NCBI GenBank assembly: GCA_035538335.1
Contig: DATLKN010000050.1
Coordinates: 186,001 to 250,000 of the forward strand
Direction of reading: 5' to 3'
DNA: 64,000 nucleotides
DNA from: AP-15 sp035538335
GTDB lineage: Bacteria > Pseudomonadota > Alphaproteobacteria > ATCC43930 > CGMCC-115725
The first letter of the stretch is position 1, and every line of letters begins with the position of its first letter. Shown here in pieces: positions 33,194 through 41,277 of this stretch. The notes under the pieces were generated by a model. The model made no database searches. It was given only the letters and a program-made list of their open reading frames with translations, and had not been told where the DNA came from. The translations under genes were made by a program, and so were the position numbers.

Positions 33194-33218
33194 AACCTGT
33201 GCTAACCGGATAGGGATA
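33194..33218 (-). repeat. Right terminal inverted repeat
   Basis: This is the reverse complement of the left repeat with a single mismatch: AACCTGTGCTAACCGGATA and then GGGATA. It lies immediately after the membrane protein stop codon. The octamer beyond it, TTAATCTA at 33219-33226, is the candidate target duplication. Confidence 0.9.
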
Positions 33219-33342
33219 TTAATCTATGGAGAGTTCGTAGTCGCCATCCTGTTGTGGATCACGGGAATGCGCTCCTTGTTCGCCACATCCGGGCGCTGCG
33301 GTATGCCGCGTCGTTGCCTGAAGGCAGGTGTGATCCAGGGAG

Positions 33343-33831
33343 ATGAGCATCTCCGCTAAAGAAACCGGCGGCTCGGTGGAGCGCGTGCGCGCCGCGCTCC
33401 TCGCGGCCGGGCACCCGGACACGATCGCGCAGTTCCCCGCCGGCACCCGCACCGCGGCCGAGGCGGCGGCGGCGGTCGGCTGCGCGGTCGCGCAGATTGC
33501 GAAATCGATCGTCTTCCGCGCCGGCGCGCGGCCCGTCCTCGTCATCGCCTCGGGCGCCAACCGGGTCGATCCGGCGAAGGTCGAGGCGGCGTTCGGCAGA
33601 CGAATCGGCCGGGCCGACGCCGAATGGGTGCGCGAGGCGACCGGGTTTGCGATCGGCGGCGTTGCCCCCATCGGCCATCGCGACCCGCCGCTGATGCTGC
33701 TCGACGAGGATCTCCTGGCGCTCGACCCGATCTGGGCGGCGGCGGGATCGTCCAGCCACGTGTTTCGAACGACCGCGGTGGCGCTGCTGCGGATCACCGG
33801 CGCGACGGTCGCCTGCGTCCGGGCGGCGTAG
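33343..33831 (+). CDS. YbaK/EbsC (prolyl-tRNA deacylase-like) protein
   Basis: This encodes 162 residues of the YbaK/ProX fold. Typical segments are TAAEAAAAVGCAVAQIAKSIVFR, where the Lys of the AKS motif is the active-site residue, then FAIGGVAPIGH and the C-terminal SSSHVFRTTAVALLRIT. Such proteins hydrolyse mischarged aminoacyl-tRNAs such as Cys- or Ala-tRNA(Pro). The GGGAG before the ATG is too close to be ideal. It lies between the transposon and rpsB. Confidence 0.88.
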   Translation: MSISAKETGGSVERVRAALLAAGHPDTIAQFPAGTRTAAEAAAAVGCAVAQIAKSIVFRAGARPVLVIASGANRVDPAKVEAAFGRRIGRADAEWVREATGFAIGGVAPIGHRDPPLMLLDEDLLALDPIWAAAGSSSHVFRTTAVALLRITGATVACVRAA

Positions 33832-33983
33832 GCGCCGCCGCCCTTGCCAAAGCAGCGCCCGCACCGTAAGTAAGCGCGCGAAACCTCACGCAGGGTCGCG
33901 GCCTACCCGGTATGGACGGCCGCTCCGGTGTCGGGAGCGATCTCGATTTCCCCTGCGGCGGCCCAACCGGAAAAGGAATGGTC

Positions 33984-34859
33984 ATGGCGTTGCCAAGCTT
34001 CACGATGCGCCAGCTTTTGGAAGCGGGCGTGCATTTCGGCCATCACACGCGGCGCTGGAACCCGAAGATGTCGCCCTACCTCTTCGGGGTGCGCAACGGC
34101 GTCCACATCATCGACCTCGAGCAAACGGTGCCGATGCTGCATCAGGGCCTGCAGGCGATCCGCGACGTTGTCGCGGGCGGCGGGCGGGCGCTCCTGGTCG
34201 GCACCAAGCGGCAGGCGCAGGAGCCGGTCGCCGAGGCGGCCAAGCGCTGCGGCCAATATTACGTCAACTACCGCTGGCTCGGCGGCATGCTGACCAATTT
34301 CAAGACGATTTCGAACTCGATCCGGCGATTGCGCGAATTGGACGAGCGCGTCCAACAGGAAGAGACCGGCCTGACGAAGCGCGAGTTGTTGGAGCTGACG
34401 CGCGCGCGCGACAAGCTCGACCGCGCGCTCGGCGGCATCAAGGAGATGGGCGGGCTGCCCGACATCCTGTTCGTCATCGATACCAACAAGGAGGCGATCG
34501 CGGTCGCCGAGGCGAACACGCTGCGCATCCCGGTCGTGGCGATCCTCGACTCGAACTCCTCGCCCGACGGCATCGCCTATCCGATTCCCGGCAACGACGA
34601 TGCAATGCGCGCGATCCATCTGTATTGCGACCTCGTCTCGAACTCGGTGCTCGACGGGTTGCAGGCCGAGCTGGCGGCCTCCGGGGTCGATATCGGCGCG
34701 CGCGCCGTGGTTGCGCCGGAGGCTCTGCCGGAGGAAGCGCCGGAGGCCGAGGAACTGGCTGAAGCAGTGGAAGCGGCGGAAGCGACAGAGGAGGATACGG
34801 GCGAGCCGGCGGCCGCCGAGCCCTCGCTCGAGACGGCCGAGCCCGCCGGGAAAGAATGA
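33984..34859 (+). CDS. rpsB: 30S ribosomal protein S2
   Basis: This encodes 291 residues from the ATG at 33984 (AAAAGGA upstream). S2 hallmarks are present from the N terminus: MRQLLEAGVHFGHHTRRWNPKM, LFGVRNGVHIIDLEQTV and NYRWLGGMLTNFKTI, with PDILFVIDTNKE later. The last 50 residues are an acidic Glu/Ala-rich extension (about 241-291) typical of alphaproteobacterial S2. S2 binds 16S rRNA at the 30S platform and head-body junction and is needed for S1 attachment. It heads the translation/envelope operon. Confidence 0.97.
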   Translation: MALPSFTMRQLLEAGVHFGHHTRRWNPKMSPYLFGVRNGVHIIDLEQTVPMLHQGLQAIRDVVAGGGRALLVGTKRQAQEPVAEAAKRCGQYYVNYRWLGGMLTNFKTISNSIRRLRELDERVQQEETGLTKRELLELTRARDKLDRALGGIKEMGGLPDILFVIDTNKEAIAVAEANTLRIPVVAILDSNSSPDGIAYPIPGNDDAMRAIHLYCDLVSNSVLDGLQAELAASGVDIGARAVVAPEALPEEAPEAEELAEAVEAAEATEEDTGEPAAAEPSLETAEPAGKE

Positions 34860-34868
34860 GGTGACGCG

Positions 34869-35798
34869 ATGCCCGAGGTGACCGCCGCACTCGTCAAGGA
34901 GCTGCGGGAGAAGACCGGCGCCGGCATGATGGATTGCAAGAAGGCGCTCGACGACAGTCGCGGCGATATCGAGGCGGCGGTCGACTGGCTGCGCAAGAAG
35001 GGTCTCGCGGCGGCCGCGAAACGGGCCGGCCGGGTGGCCGCCGAAGGGCTGGTCGGGGTCGCGACGAAGGGTCCGGCAGGGGCCGTCATCGAGGTCAATT
35101 CGGAGACCGATTTCGTCGCCCGCAACAGCGAGTTCCAGGATTTCGTGCGGCGTCTTAGCGAACTTGCGCTCGCCGGCGAGGGCGACCTCGAAAAGCTGAA
35201 AAAGACGCCGTTTCCCGGCACCGGCCGCAGCGTCGAGGAAGAGCTGACTAACCTGATTTCGCGGATCGGCGAAAACCTGGTGATCCGGCGGCTGGCGCGG
35301 CTCGCGGTGCCGCAGGGTGCGGCGCTCTCCTATGTGCATAACGCGCTCGGGCCGGGGCTCGGCAAGATCGGCGTCCTCGTCGCGCTGCAATCCTCGGCGG
35401 GCGAGGCGGCTCTGGCGCAGCTCGGCAAGCAGTTGGCGATGCACGTGGCGGCGGCCGCGCCGCTCTATCTCGACATCGCCTCGGTCCCCGAGGCCGCGCT
35501 CGAGCGCGAGCGCGCCGTGTTGCGCGAGCAGGCCGGCACGAGCGGCAAATCCGCGGAGATCGTCGCAAAGATGGTCGAAGGCCGGCTGCGCAAATTCTAT
35601 GAGGAGGTCGTCCTCATGGAGCAGGTCTTCGTCATCGACCAAGAGAACAAAGTCGCTAAGGTGGTCGAGGCCGCCGCGAAATCGGCCGGCGCCGCGATCC
35701 GCATCACCGGCTTTGCCCGCTTCGCGCTCGGCGAGGGGATCGAGCGGGGGGACCGCCCGGATTTCGCTACCGAGGTCGCCGCCCAGCTCAAGCACTGA
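34869..35798 (+). CDS. tsf: Elongation factor Ts
   Basis: This encodes 309 residues. The N-terminal UBA-like domain reads MPEVTAALVKELREKTGAGM with MDCKKALDDS, and the EF-Tu contact motif NSETDFVARN is at about residue 77. A second EF-TS domain carries VAAAAPLYLD and later FVIDQENKV. It recycles EF-Tu by releasing GDP. It lies 9 bases after rpsB, the classic pair, with its ATG preceded by GAGGTGACG. Confidence 0.97.
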   Translation: MPEVTAALVKELREKTGAGMMDCKKALDDSRGDIEAAVDWLRKKGLAAAAKRAGRVAAEGLVGVATKGPAGAVIEVNSETDFVARNSEFQDFVRRLSELALAGEGDLEKLKKTPFPGTGRSVEEELTNLISRIGENLVIRRLARLAVPQGAALSYVHNALGPGLGKIGVLVALQSSAGEAALAQLGKQLAMHVAAAAPLYLDIASVPEAALERERAVLREQAGTSGKSAEIVAKMVEGRLRKFYEEVVLMEQVFVIDQENKVAKVVEAAAKSAGAAIRITGFARFALGEGIERGDRPDFATEVAAQLKH

Positions 35799-35910
35799 GT
35801 ACGGGTTCCGGGTGGGCCTCGTTCTCGCCGGGGGCGACGCGGCCGGGCTTTTGGTGTATCCTCTACGGCCCCGTCACGGGGGTCGATGAGCGGGTTGAGC
35901 GAGAAGCCGC

Positions 35911-36636
35911 ATGCCAGCCGATCTCAAATATCGCCGCGTCCTGCTCAAAGTCTCGGGCGAAGCGCTGATGGGCGCGCGGGAATACGGCCTCGACCCGGCG
36001 ATGGTGGCGCGCATCGCCGAGGAAATCCGCTCGGTCCACACCCTCGGCGTCGAATTGTGCGTCGTCATCGGCGGCGGCAACATCTTCCGCGGCCTGTCGG
36101 GCGCCGCGGTCGGAATGGAGCGCGCCTCGGCGGACTACATGGGCATGTTGGCGACGGTCATCAATTCGCTTGCCGTGCAGAACGAGCTGGAGCGGCGCGG
36201 CGTCGTCACGCGCGTGCAGTCGGCGATCTCGATGCAGGAGATCTGCGAGCCCTTCATCCGCCGCCGGGCCCTCAGGCACATGGAGAAAAAGCGCGTCGTC
36301 ATCTTCGCCGCCGGCACCGGCAACCCGTTCTTCACGACCGACACCGCGGCGGCGCTGCGGGCCTCCGAGATGGGTTGCGACGCGCTCTTGAAGGGCACCA
36401 AGGTGGACGGCGTCTACGACGCCGACCCGAACCGCGTCGAAGGTGCGCGGCGCTTCGAGCGGCTCGACTATCTGGAGGTGTTGTCGCGCGATCTGCAGGT
36501 GATGGACGCCTCGGCGATTTCGCTGGCGCGCGAGAACCGAATCCCGATCCTCGTGTTCTCGATATTCGACAACGGGGGGTTCGCGGAGGTCGTACAGGGG
36601 CGGGGACGCTTTACGATCATCGAAGAAGAAAGATAG
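35911..36636 (+). CDS. pyrH: Uridylate kinase
   Basis: This encodes 241 residues of the amino acid kinase fold. Motifs include RRVLLKVSGEALMG, VVIGGGNIFRG, VVIFAAGTGNPFFTTDTAAALRA and LLKGTKVDGVYDADP. It phosphorylates UMP to UDP with ATP and is usually a GTP-activated, UTP-inhibited hexamer. It follows tsf by 112 bases, within which no gene or clear signal was found, and precedes frr by 3 bases. Confidence 0.97.
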   Translation: MPADLKYRRVLLKVSGEALMGAREYGLDPAMVARIAEEIRSVHTLGVELCVVIGGGNIFRGLSGAAVGMERASADYMGMLATVINSLAVQNELERRGVVTRVQSAISMQEICEPFIRRRALRHMEKKRVVIFAAGTGNPFFTTDTAAALRASEMGCDALLKGTKVDGVYDADPNRVEGARRFERLDYLEVLSRDLQVMDASAISLARENRIPILVFSIFDNGGFAEVVQGRGRFTIIEEER

Positions 36637-36639
36637 GCC

Positions 36640-37200
36640 ATGCAGGGCGAAACGCTGTTGAAGGACCTGCGCCGCCGCATGGACGGCGCCATCGAGGTCC
36701 TGCGCAAGGAGTTCGGCGGGCTGAGGACCGGGAGGGCTTCGACCAGCCTCGTCGAGCCGATCATGGTGCCGGCCTACGGCAATCCGATGCCGTTGAAGGA
36801 GCTGGCGACGATCAGCATCCCGGAACCGCGCATGATCACCGTGCAGGTGTGGGACCGCAGCGTCGTCAAGGCGGTCGACAAGGCGATCCGCGAATCGGGG
36901 CTCGGCCTCAATCCGCAGACCGAGGGGCAGGTGATGCGCATCCCGATCCCGGATCTGAGCGAAGAGCGGCGGCGCGAGCTGACGCGCGTCACGGCCCGCT
37001 ATTCCGAGCAGGCCCGCGTCTCGGTGCGCAACGTGCGGCGCGATGGCGTCGAGGCGTTGCGGCGGGAAGAGAAGGACGGCGAGATTTCGCAGGACGAAGC
37101 GCGCCGGCTGCAACAGGAGGTGCAGCACGTGACCGACGAATACATCAAACGCATCGACGAGGCGCTGGCGCAAAAGGACCGGGAGATCCTCCAGGTGTGA
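36640..37200 (+). CDS. frr: Ribosome recycling factor
   Basis: This encodes 186 residues, a standard length. Signatures are RRRMDGAIEVLRKEFGGLRTGRAS, VPAYGNPMPLKELATI, IPIPDLSEERRRELTR and VRNVRRDGVEALR. With EF-G it splits post-termination ribosomes. It ends in a GTGA overlap with uppS. Confidence 0.97.
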   Translation: MQGETLLKDLRRRMDGAIEVLRKEFGGLRTGRASTSLVEPIMVPAYGNPMPLKELATISIPEPRMITVQVWDRSVVKAVDKAIRESGLGLNPQTEGQVMRIPIPDLSEERRRELTRVTARYSEQARVSVRNVRRDGVEALRREEKDGEISQDEARRLQQEVQHVTDEYIKRIDEALAQKDREILQV

Positions 37201-37925
37201 CCCGCGCATCGAGCGAGCCGCGGCCGCTGCCGCGCCACATCGCCATCATCATGGACGGCAACGGCAGGTGGGCGCGCGCGCGCGGCCTGCCGCGGATCGC
37301 CGGGCACCGGCAAGGCGGCGAGGCGGTCCGGCGCGCCGTCCGGGCGGCGGGCGAACTTGGCATTCCGTACCTGACGCTGTTCGGCTTTTCCTCCGAGAAC
37401 TGGCAGCGGCCGATGACGGAGATCGACGATCTGATGGCGTTGCTGCGCCTCTATCTCAATCGCGAGATCGCCGACTTACACAAGAACGGGGTTCGCCTCA
37501 GGGTGATCGGCGACCGCCGCCGTTTCGCCCAGGACATCGTCGCCCTGATCGAGGGCGCGGAAGCGCTGACGCACGATAATTCGGGGATCAACTTGACCGT
37601 CGCCCTTTCCTATGGGGGGCGGGCCGAGATCGTGCGCGCGGTGCGCATGATCGCAGGCGAAGCCGCGACGGGCGCGCTCGATGCCTCGGCGATCGACGAA
37701 GCCTGCGTCGCCCGCCACCTCTTCACCGCCGATCTGCCCGATCCCGATCTGCTCATTCGCACCAGCGGCGAGCAGCGCATCAGCAATTTCCTCTTGTGGC
37801 AATGCGCCTACGCCGAACTCGTCTTCACGAAGACGCTGTGGCCCGATTTCGCGAAGGCCGATCTGGCGGCGGCGATCGATGAGTATTGCGGCCGCGATCG
37901 CCGTTACGGAGCCTCCGTTGCTTAG
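37197..37925 (+). CDS. uppS: Undecaprenyl diphosphate synthase (isoprenyl transferase)
   Basis: This encodes 242 residues from a GTG at 37197 that overlaps the frr stop codon. The cis-prenyltransferase motif HIAIIMDGNGRWAR holds the catalytic Asp, followed by GFSSENWQRP, NLTVALSYGGR and DLLIRTSGEQRISNFLLWQ. It condenses isopentenyl diphosphates onto farnesyl diphosphate to make the C55 carrier for peptidoglycan and other wall polymers. The dxr gene that feeds isopentenyl diphosphate synthesis lies two genes downstream. Confidence 0.96.
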   Translation: MTRASSEPRPLPRHIAIIMDGNGRWARARGLPRIAGHRQGGEAVRRAVRAAGELGIPYLTLFGFSSENWQRPMTEIDDLMALLRLYLNREIADLHKNGVRLRVIGDRRRFAQDIVALIEGAEALTHDNSGINLTVALSYGGRAEIVRAVRMIAGEAATGALDASAIDEACVARHLFTADLPDPDLLIRTSGEQRISNFLLWQCAYAELVFTKTLWPDFAKADLAAAIDEYCGRDRRYGASVA

Positions 37926-37932
37926 GGATCGG

Positions 37933-37994
37933 CCCCTCACCCCGACCCTCTCCCCGCGCGCGGGGAGAGGGAGGGGCCCGCGCAGCGGGAGGGG
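37933..37994. repeat. Palindromic repeat of the CCCCTCACCC family
   Basis: A 62-base copy with the core CCCCGCGCGCGGGG lies between uppS and cdsA, inside an otherwise tightly packed operon. Its hairpin could attenuate or stabilise the operon mRNA at this junction. Confidence 0.85.
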
Positions 37995-38034
37995 CGATGG
38001 ACAAATACCGGCAGGACGGCAGAGGGCTTCGCAG

Positions 38035-38871
38035 ATGAGCGGAAGCCGCAGCAACCTCGATGGCGGCTCGTTCGAGCTGCGCGTGCTCTCGGCGCTGGCG
38101 CTTGCGCCGCTGCCAATCGCCGCGATCTGGTTCGGCTCGCCTTGGCTGCCGATCTTGACCGCCGCTGCCGCCGCAGTGATGGCTTGGGAGTGGGGGCGGC
38201 TGTGCCGACGCGGTCGCCGCTTCGGCGGCGCCGGGCTGGTGCTTGTCGGCGCCGTCGTCGCGGTGGTGGCCGCCGCCGCCTTGACCCGCTCGGTGTTTGC
38301 CGTCGCGCTGGCGCTCGCCGGCGCCGCGCTCGTGTTCTGGGCGGCGCGGGCGCAGAGCGAGAACGATGGCGAAGCGCCGTGGACGGCGGCCGGCGTGCTG
38401 TGGGTCGGGCTGCCGTGCATCGCGCTGCTGTGGCTGGCGCACGCCGAGGCGCGGCGGGCCACTCTGCTGTGGCTCCTTGCCGTCGTCTGGGCCACCGATA
38501 TCGGTGCCTACGCGACCGGACGGCTGGTCGGCGGACCGCGACTCGCGCCGCGCTGGAGCCCTCGCAAGACCTGGTCCGGGCTGTTCGGCGGCATGCTCTC
38601 GGCGGGCCTCGTCGGTTGGCTCACCGCCCGCCTGCTCGGCATCTCCCCGGCGCTACCGCTGATGCTCACAAGCGCGGGCCTTGCGATCGTCGAGCAGTTC
38701 GGCGATCTTGCCGAGTCGATGGCCAAGAGACGGTTCGGCGTCAAGGACTCGAGCGGCCTGATCCCCGGGCATGGCGGGCTCCTCGACCGGCTCGACGGGC
38801 TTCTCGCGGTTATCCCGACAGTGGCCCTCTTAACCTTGATCGGCGGGCGGAGCGTGCTGTTATGGCGGTGA
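38035..38871 (+). CDS. cdsA: Phosphatidate cytidylyltransferase
   Basis: This encodes 278 residues with about eight transmembrane helices. The family signature is KDSSGLIPGHGGLLDRLDGL near residues 238-258, preceded by WATDIGAYATGRLVGGP and SPRKTWSG. It makes CDP-diacylglycerol from phosphatidic acid and CTP at the inner membrane, the precursor of bacterial phospholipids. I chose the ATG at 38035, which starts MSGSRSNLDGGSFELRVLSA. It overlaps dxr by 10 bases. Confidence 0.94.
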   Translation: MSGSRSNLDGGSFELRVLSALALAPLPIAAIWFGSPWLPILTAAAAAVMAWEWGRLCRRGRRFGGAGLVLVGAVVAVVAAAALTRSVFAVALALAGAALVFWAARAQSENDGEAPWTAAGVLWVGLPCIALLWLAHAEARRATLLWLLAVVWATDIGAYATGRLVGGPRLAPRWSPRKTWSGLFGGMLSAGLVGWLTARLLGISPALPLMLTSAGLAIVEQFGDLAESMAKRRFGVKDSSGLIPGHGGLLDRLDGLLAVIPTVALLTLIGGRSVLLWR

Positions 38872-40094
38872 CCATGGCCGATGAGCGGGCGGACCGCGAC
38901 GACGGGGTGCGGCGGGTCACGATCCTCGGCTCGACCGGATCGGTCGGGCGGAACACCGTCGATCTGTTGACCCGCAACCCGCAGGCCTTTGCGGTCGAGG
39001 CGCTTGCCGCCAACCGCAGCTGGGAGCTTCTCGCCGAGCAGGCGCTCAAATTGCGCGCCCGGTTCGCGGCGATCGGCGATCCCGCCTTCTACCGGCCGCT
39101 CAAGGAGCGCCTCGCCGGCAGCGGCATCGAGGTCGGCAGCGGCAGGCAGGCGCTCGTCGAGGCGGCGTTGTGCCCGGCCGACTGGGTAATGGCGGCGATC
39201 GTCGGCGCGGCGGGGCTCGAGCCGACGCTGGCGGCGATCCGCCGCGGCGCCATTGTCGCGCTCGCCAACAAGGAGGTTCTGGTCTGTGCCGGCGCGCTCT
39301 TCATGCAGGAGGTCGCGCGCTGCGGCGCCACCCTGTTGCCGGTCGACAGCGAGCACAACGCGATCTGGCAGTGCTTCGACTTCGCGCAGCGCGAATCCGT
39401 CGACAAGATCATTCTGACGGCGAGCGGTGGGCCGTTCCGCGAACGCCAGCTCGAGGCGATGCGCGAGGTCACGCCGAAACAGGCCGTCGCGCATCCGAAT
39501 TGGAACATGGGCGCGAAAATCTCGGTCGATTCGGCGACGATGATGAACAAGGGGCTCGAGCTGATCGAGGCGCACCATCTGTTCGGCCTGCCTGGCGATC
39601 GCATCGACATCGTCGTGCATCCGCAATCTATCGTGCACAGCCTCGTTGCCTACCGAGACGGATCGGTGCTGGCCCAACTCGGGCCGCCCGACATGCGCAC
39701 GCCGATCGCCTATACGCTCGCCTGGCCGGCGCGCATCGCCACGCCGACCGCGCGGCTCGACCTCGCGGCGATCGGCCGGCTCACCTTCGAGCCGCCCGAC
39801 GAGCGCCGGTTTCCGGCGCTGCGCATCGCCCGCGAGGCGCTCGACCGCGGCGGCGGCAGCCCGACCGTGCTGAACGCCGCCAACGAGACTGCGGTGCATG
39901 CCTTCCTCGACGGCCGTATCGGGTTTCTCGAGATCGCCGAGACCGTCGAGCGGACGCTCGAGATGGCACCTTTCGGCGAGCTGAATTCGCTCGATGATGT
40001 CCACAATTTCGACAAGGTGGGGCGCGAGATTGCCGCACGCCTGTCAGGCCAGCGCGCCAACCGCCGCGTCGTCGAACCCATGGATCCGCAATGA
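38862..40094 (+). CDS. dxr: 1-deoxy-D-xylulose 5-phosphate reductoisomerase
   Basis: This encodes 410 residues from the ATG at 38862, preceded by GGAG; an ATG at 38874 is possible. The NADPH site reads VTILGSTGSVGRNT, followed by ALANKEVLVCAG, LPVDSEHNAIWQCF and NWNMGAKISVDSATMMNKGL with the metal and substrate ligands. It converts DXP to 2-C-methylerythritol 4-phosphate, the committed step of the non-mevalonate isoprenoid pathway. It ends in an ATGA overlap with rseP. Confidence 0.96.
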   Translation: MAVTMADERADRDDGVRRVTILGSTGSVGRNTVDLLTRNPQAFAVEALAANRSWELLAEQALKLRARFAAIGDPAFYRPLKERLAGSGIEVGSGRQALVEAALCPADWVMAAIVGAAGLEPTLAAIRRGAIVALANKEVLVCAGALFMQEVARCGATLLPVDSEHNAIWQCFDFAQRESVDKIILTASGGPFRERQLEAMREVTPKQAVAHPNWNMGAKISVDSATMMNKGLELIEAHHLFGLPGDRIDIVVHPQSIVHSLVAYRDGSVLAQLGPPDMRTPIAYTLAWPARIATPTARLDLAAIGRLTFEPPDERRFPALRIAREALDRGGGSPTVLNAANETAVHAFLDGRIGFLEIAETVERTLEMAPFGELNSLDDVHNFDKVGREIAARLSGQRANRRVVEPMDPQ

Positions 40095-41230
40095 TCGGGC
40101 TGCTGCACCACGGACTTTCCTACGTCGTTCCATTTCTCGTGATCCTGACCGTGCTCGTCTTCGTCCACGAGTTCGGCCATTACGCGATCGCGCGGTGGAA
40201 CGGGGTGCGGGTCGAGGTCTTCTCGATCGGCTTCGGGCCGGAGCTGTTCGGATGGCGCGATCGCGGCGGGACGCGCTGGAAATTCAGCATTATCCCGCTC
40301 GGCGGCTACGTCAAAATGCTCGGCGACAGCGATCCGACCTCGGGGCTGCCGATCGGCGATCTCGGGAGTCTGTCGGCGGCGGAGCAGGAGAGCGCGTTTC
40401 ACACGAAGCGGCTCGGCCAACGGGCCGCGATCGTCAGCGGCGGACCGGCGGCGAATTTCGTCTTCGCCATCCTCGTTCTCGCCGCGCTGTTCATGACCTA
40501 CGGTCAGCCCTTCACCCCGCCCGAAGTCGGGCAGGTGCAGGCGAACAGCGCCGCCGAGCGCGGCGGCATTCGTCCGGGCGACGTGATCCGCAGCATCGAC
40601 GGGCAGAAGATATCGCGCTTCGAGGATGTGCAGGAGGCGGTGCGCGCGAACGCCGGGGTGCCGCTCGCGATCGTCGTCGAGCGCGGCAAGCAACAGCTGA
40701 CGCTGCACGTCACGCCGGCCCGCACCGAGATGACCGACCGCTTCGGCGACCGCTACCGCATCGGCTTTCTCGGTATCAGCCACAGCGGCGTCGTCTACGT
40801 CAAACAGGGGCCGGGAAAGGCGGTGGTGCAGGCGGCCGCGGAGACCTGGCATCTGTCGGCGGCGACCGTCAAGGCGATGTGGCAGATCATCATCGGCACC
40901 CGCGGCACGAACGAACTCGGCGGGCCGCTGCGTATCGCGCAAATGTCCGGGGAGGTGGCGCAGGGCGGCTTTGTTGCCGTGCTGTGGTTCCTCGCCGTGC
41001 TGTCGATCAATCTGGGGCTGATCAACCTGTTTCCGGTTCCGGTCCTTGACGGCGGCCACCTGCTGTTCTATGCCGCCGAGGCGATCCGCGGCAAGCCGCT
41101 GGGCCCACGCACCCAGGAGTACGGTTTTCGCATCGGATTGGCTCTGGTGCTCACGCTCATGGTGTTCGCCACCTGGAACGATCTTGTCCACCTTCGCATC
41201 GTCGAGTTTGTAAAAGGTCTGATGACCTGA
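40091..41230 (+). CDS. rseP: Site-2 zinc protease RseP
   Basis: This encodes 379 residues. The active-site HExxH is in LVFVHEFGHYAIARW near residue 27, on the first transmembrane helix. The third zinc ligand and LDG motif is in NLFPVPVLDGGHLLF near the C terminus. A PDZ domain occupies about residues 130-215 (GQVQANSAAERGGIRPGDV). It cleaves membrane-bound anti-sigma factors within the membrane and degrades signal peptides. Its place between dxr and bamA is typical of proteobacteria. Confidence 0.96.
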   Translation: MIGLLHHGLSYVVPFLVILTVLVFVHEFGHYAIARWNGVRVEVFSIGFGPELFGWRDRGGTRWKFSIIPLGGYVKMLGDSDPTSGLPIGDLGSLSAAEQESAFHTKRLGQRAAIVSGGPAANFVFAILVLAALFMTYGQPFTPPEVGQVQANSAAERGGIRPGDVIRSIDGQKISRFEDVQEAVRANAGVPLAIVVERGKQQLTLHVTPARTEMTDRFGDRYRIGFLGISHSGVVYVKQGPGKAVVQAAAETWHLSAATVKAMWQIIIGTRGTNELGGPLRIAQMSGEVAQGGFVAVLWFLAVLSINLGLINLFPVPVLDGGHLLFYAAEAIRGKPLGPRTQEYGFRIGLALVLTLMVFATWNDLVHLRIVEFVKGLMT

Positions 41231-41277
41231 CACCATCGTAACGTCCGAGGGGACGGTCTTACCGGGCGGGGGGGGCG

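Larger units (their letters stand above)
31047..33218. mobile_element. Degenerate IS1595-like transposon with passenger ORFs
   Basis: This 2172-base element is bounded by 25-bp terminal inverted repeats (31047-31071 and 33194-33218) with one mismatch. The flanking octamers CTAATTTA and TTAATCTA agree at six of eight places, consistent with an eroded 8-bp target duplication. Inside are a broken IS1595-type transposase gene and three ORFs unrelated to transposition. The base composition is much less GC-rich than the surroundings at the left end. IS1595-family elements are known to carry passenger genes in some subgroups. Confidence 0.85.

Noticed and set aside
33903..35795. Long minus-strand frame (630 codons) over rpsB and tsf
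   Set aside because: It is a shadow of two confirmed genes; its composition is antisense-like.
35799..35910. Terminator or riboswitch between tsf and pyrH
   Set aside because: Short GC-rich inverted matches exist but without a T tract or recognisable riboswitch core.
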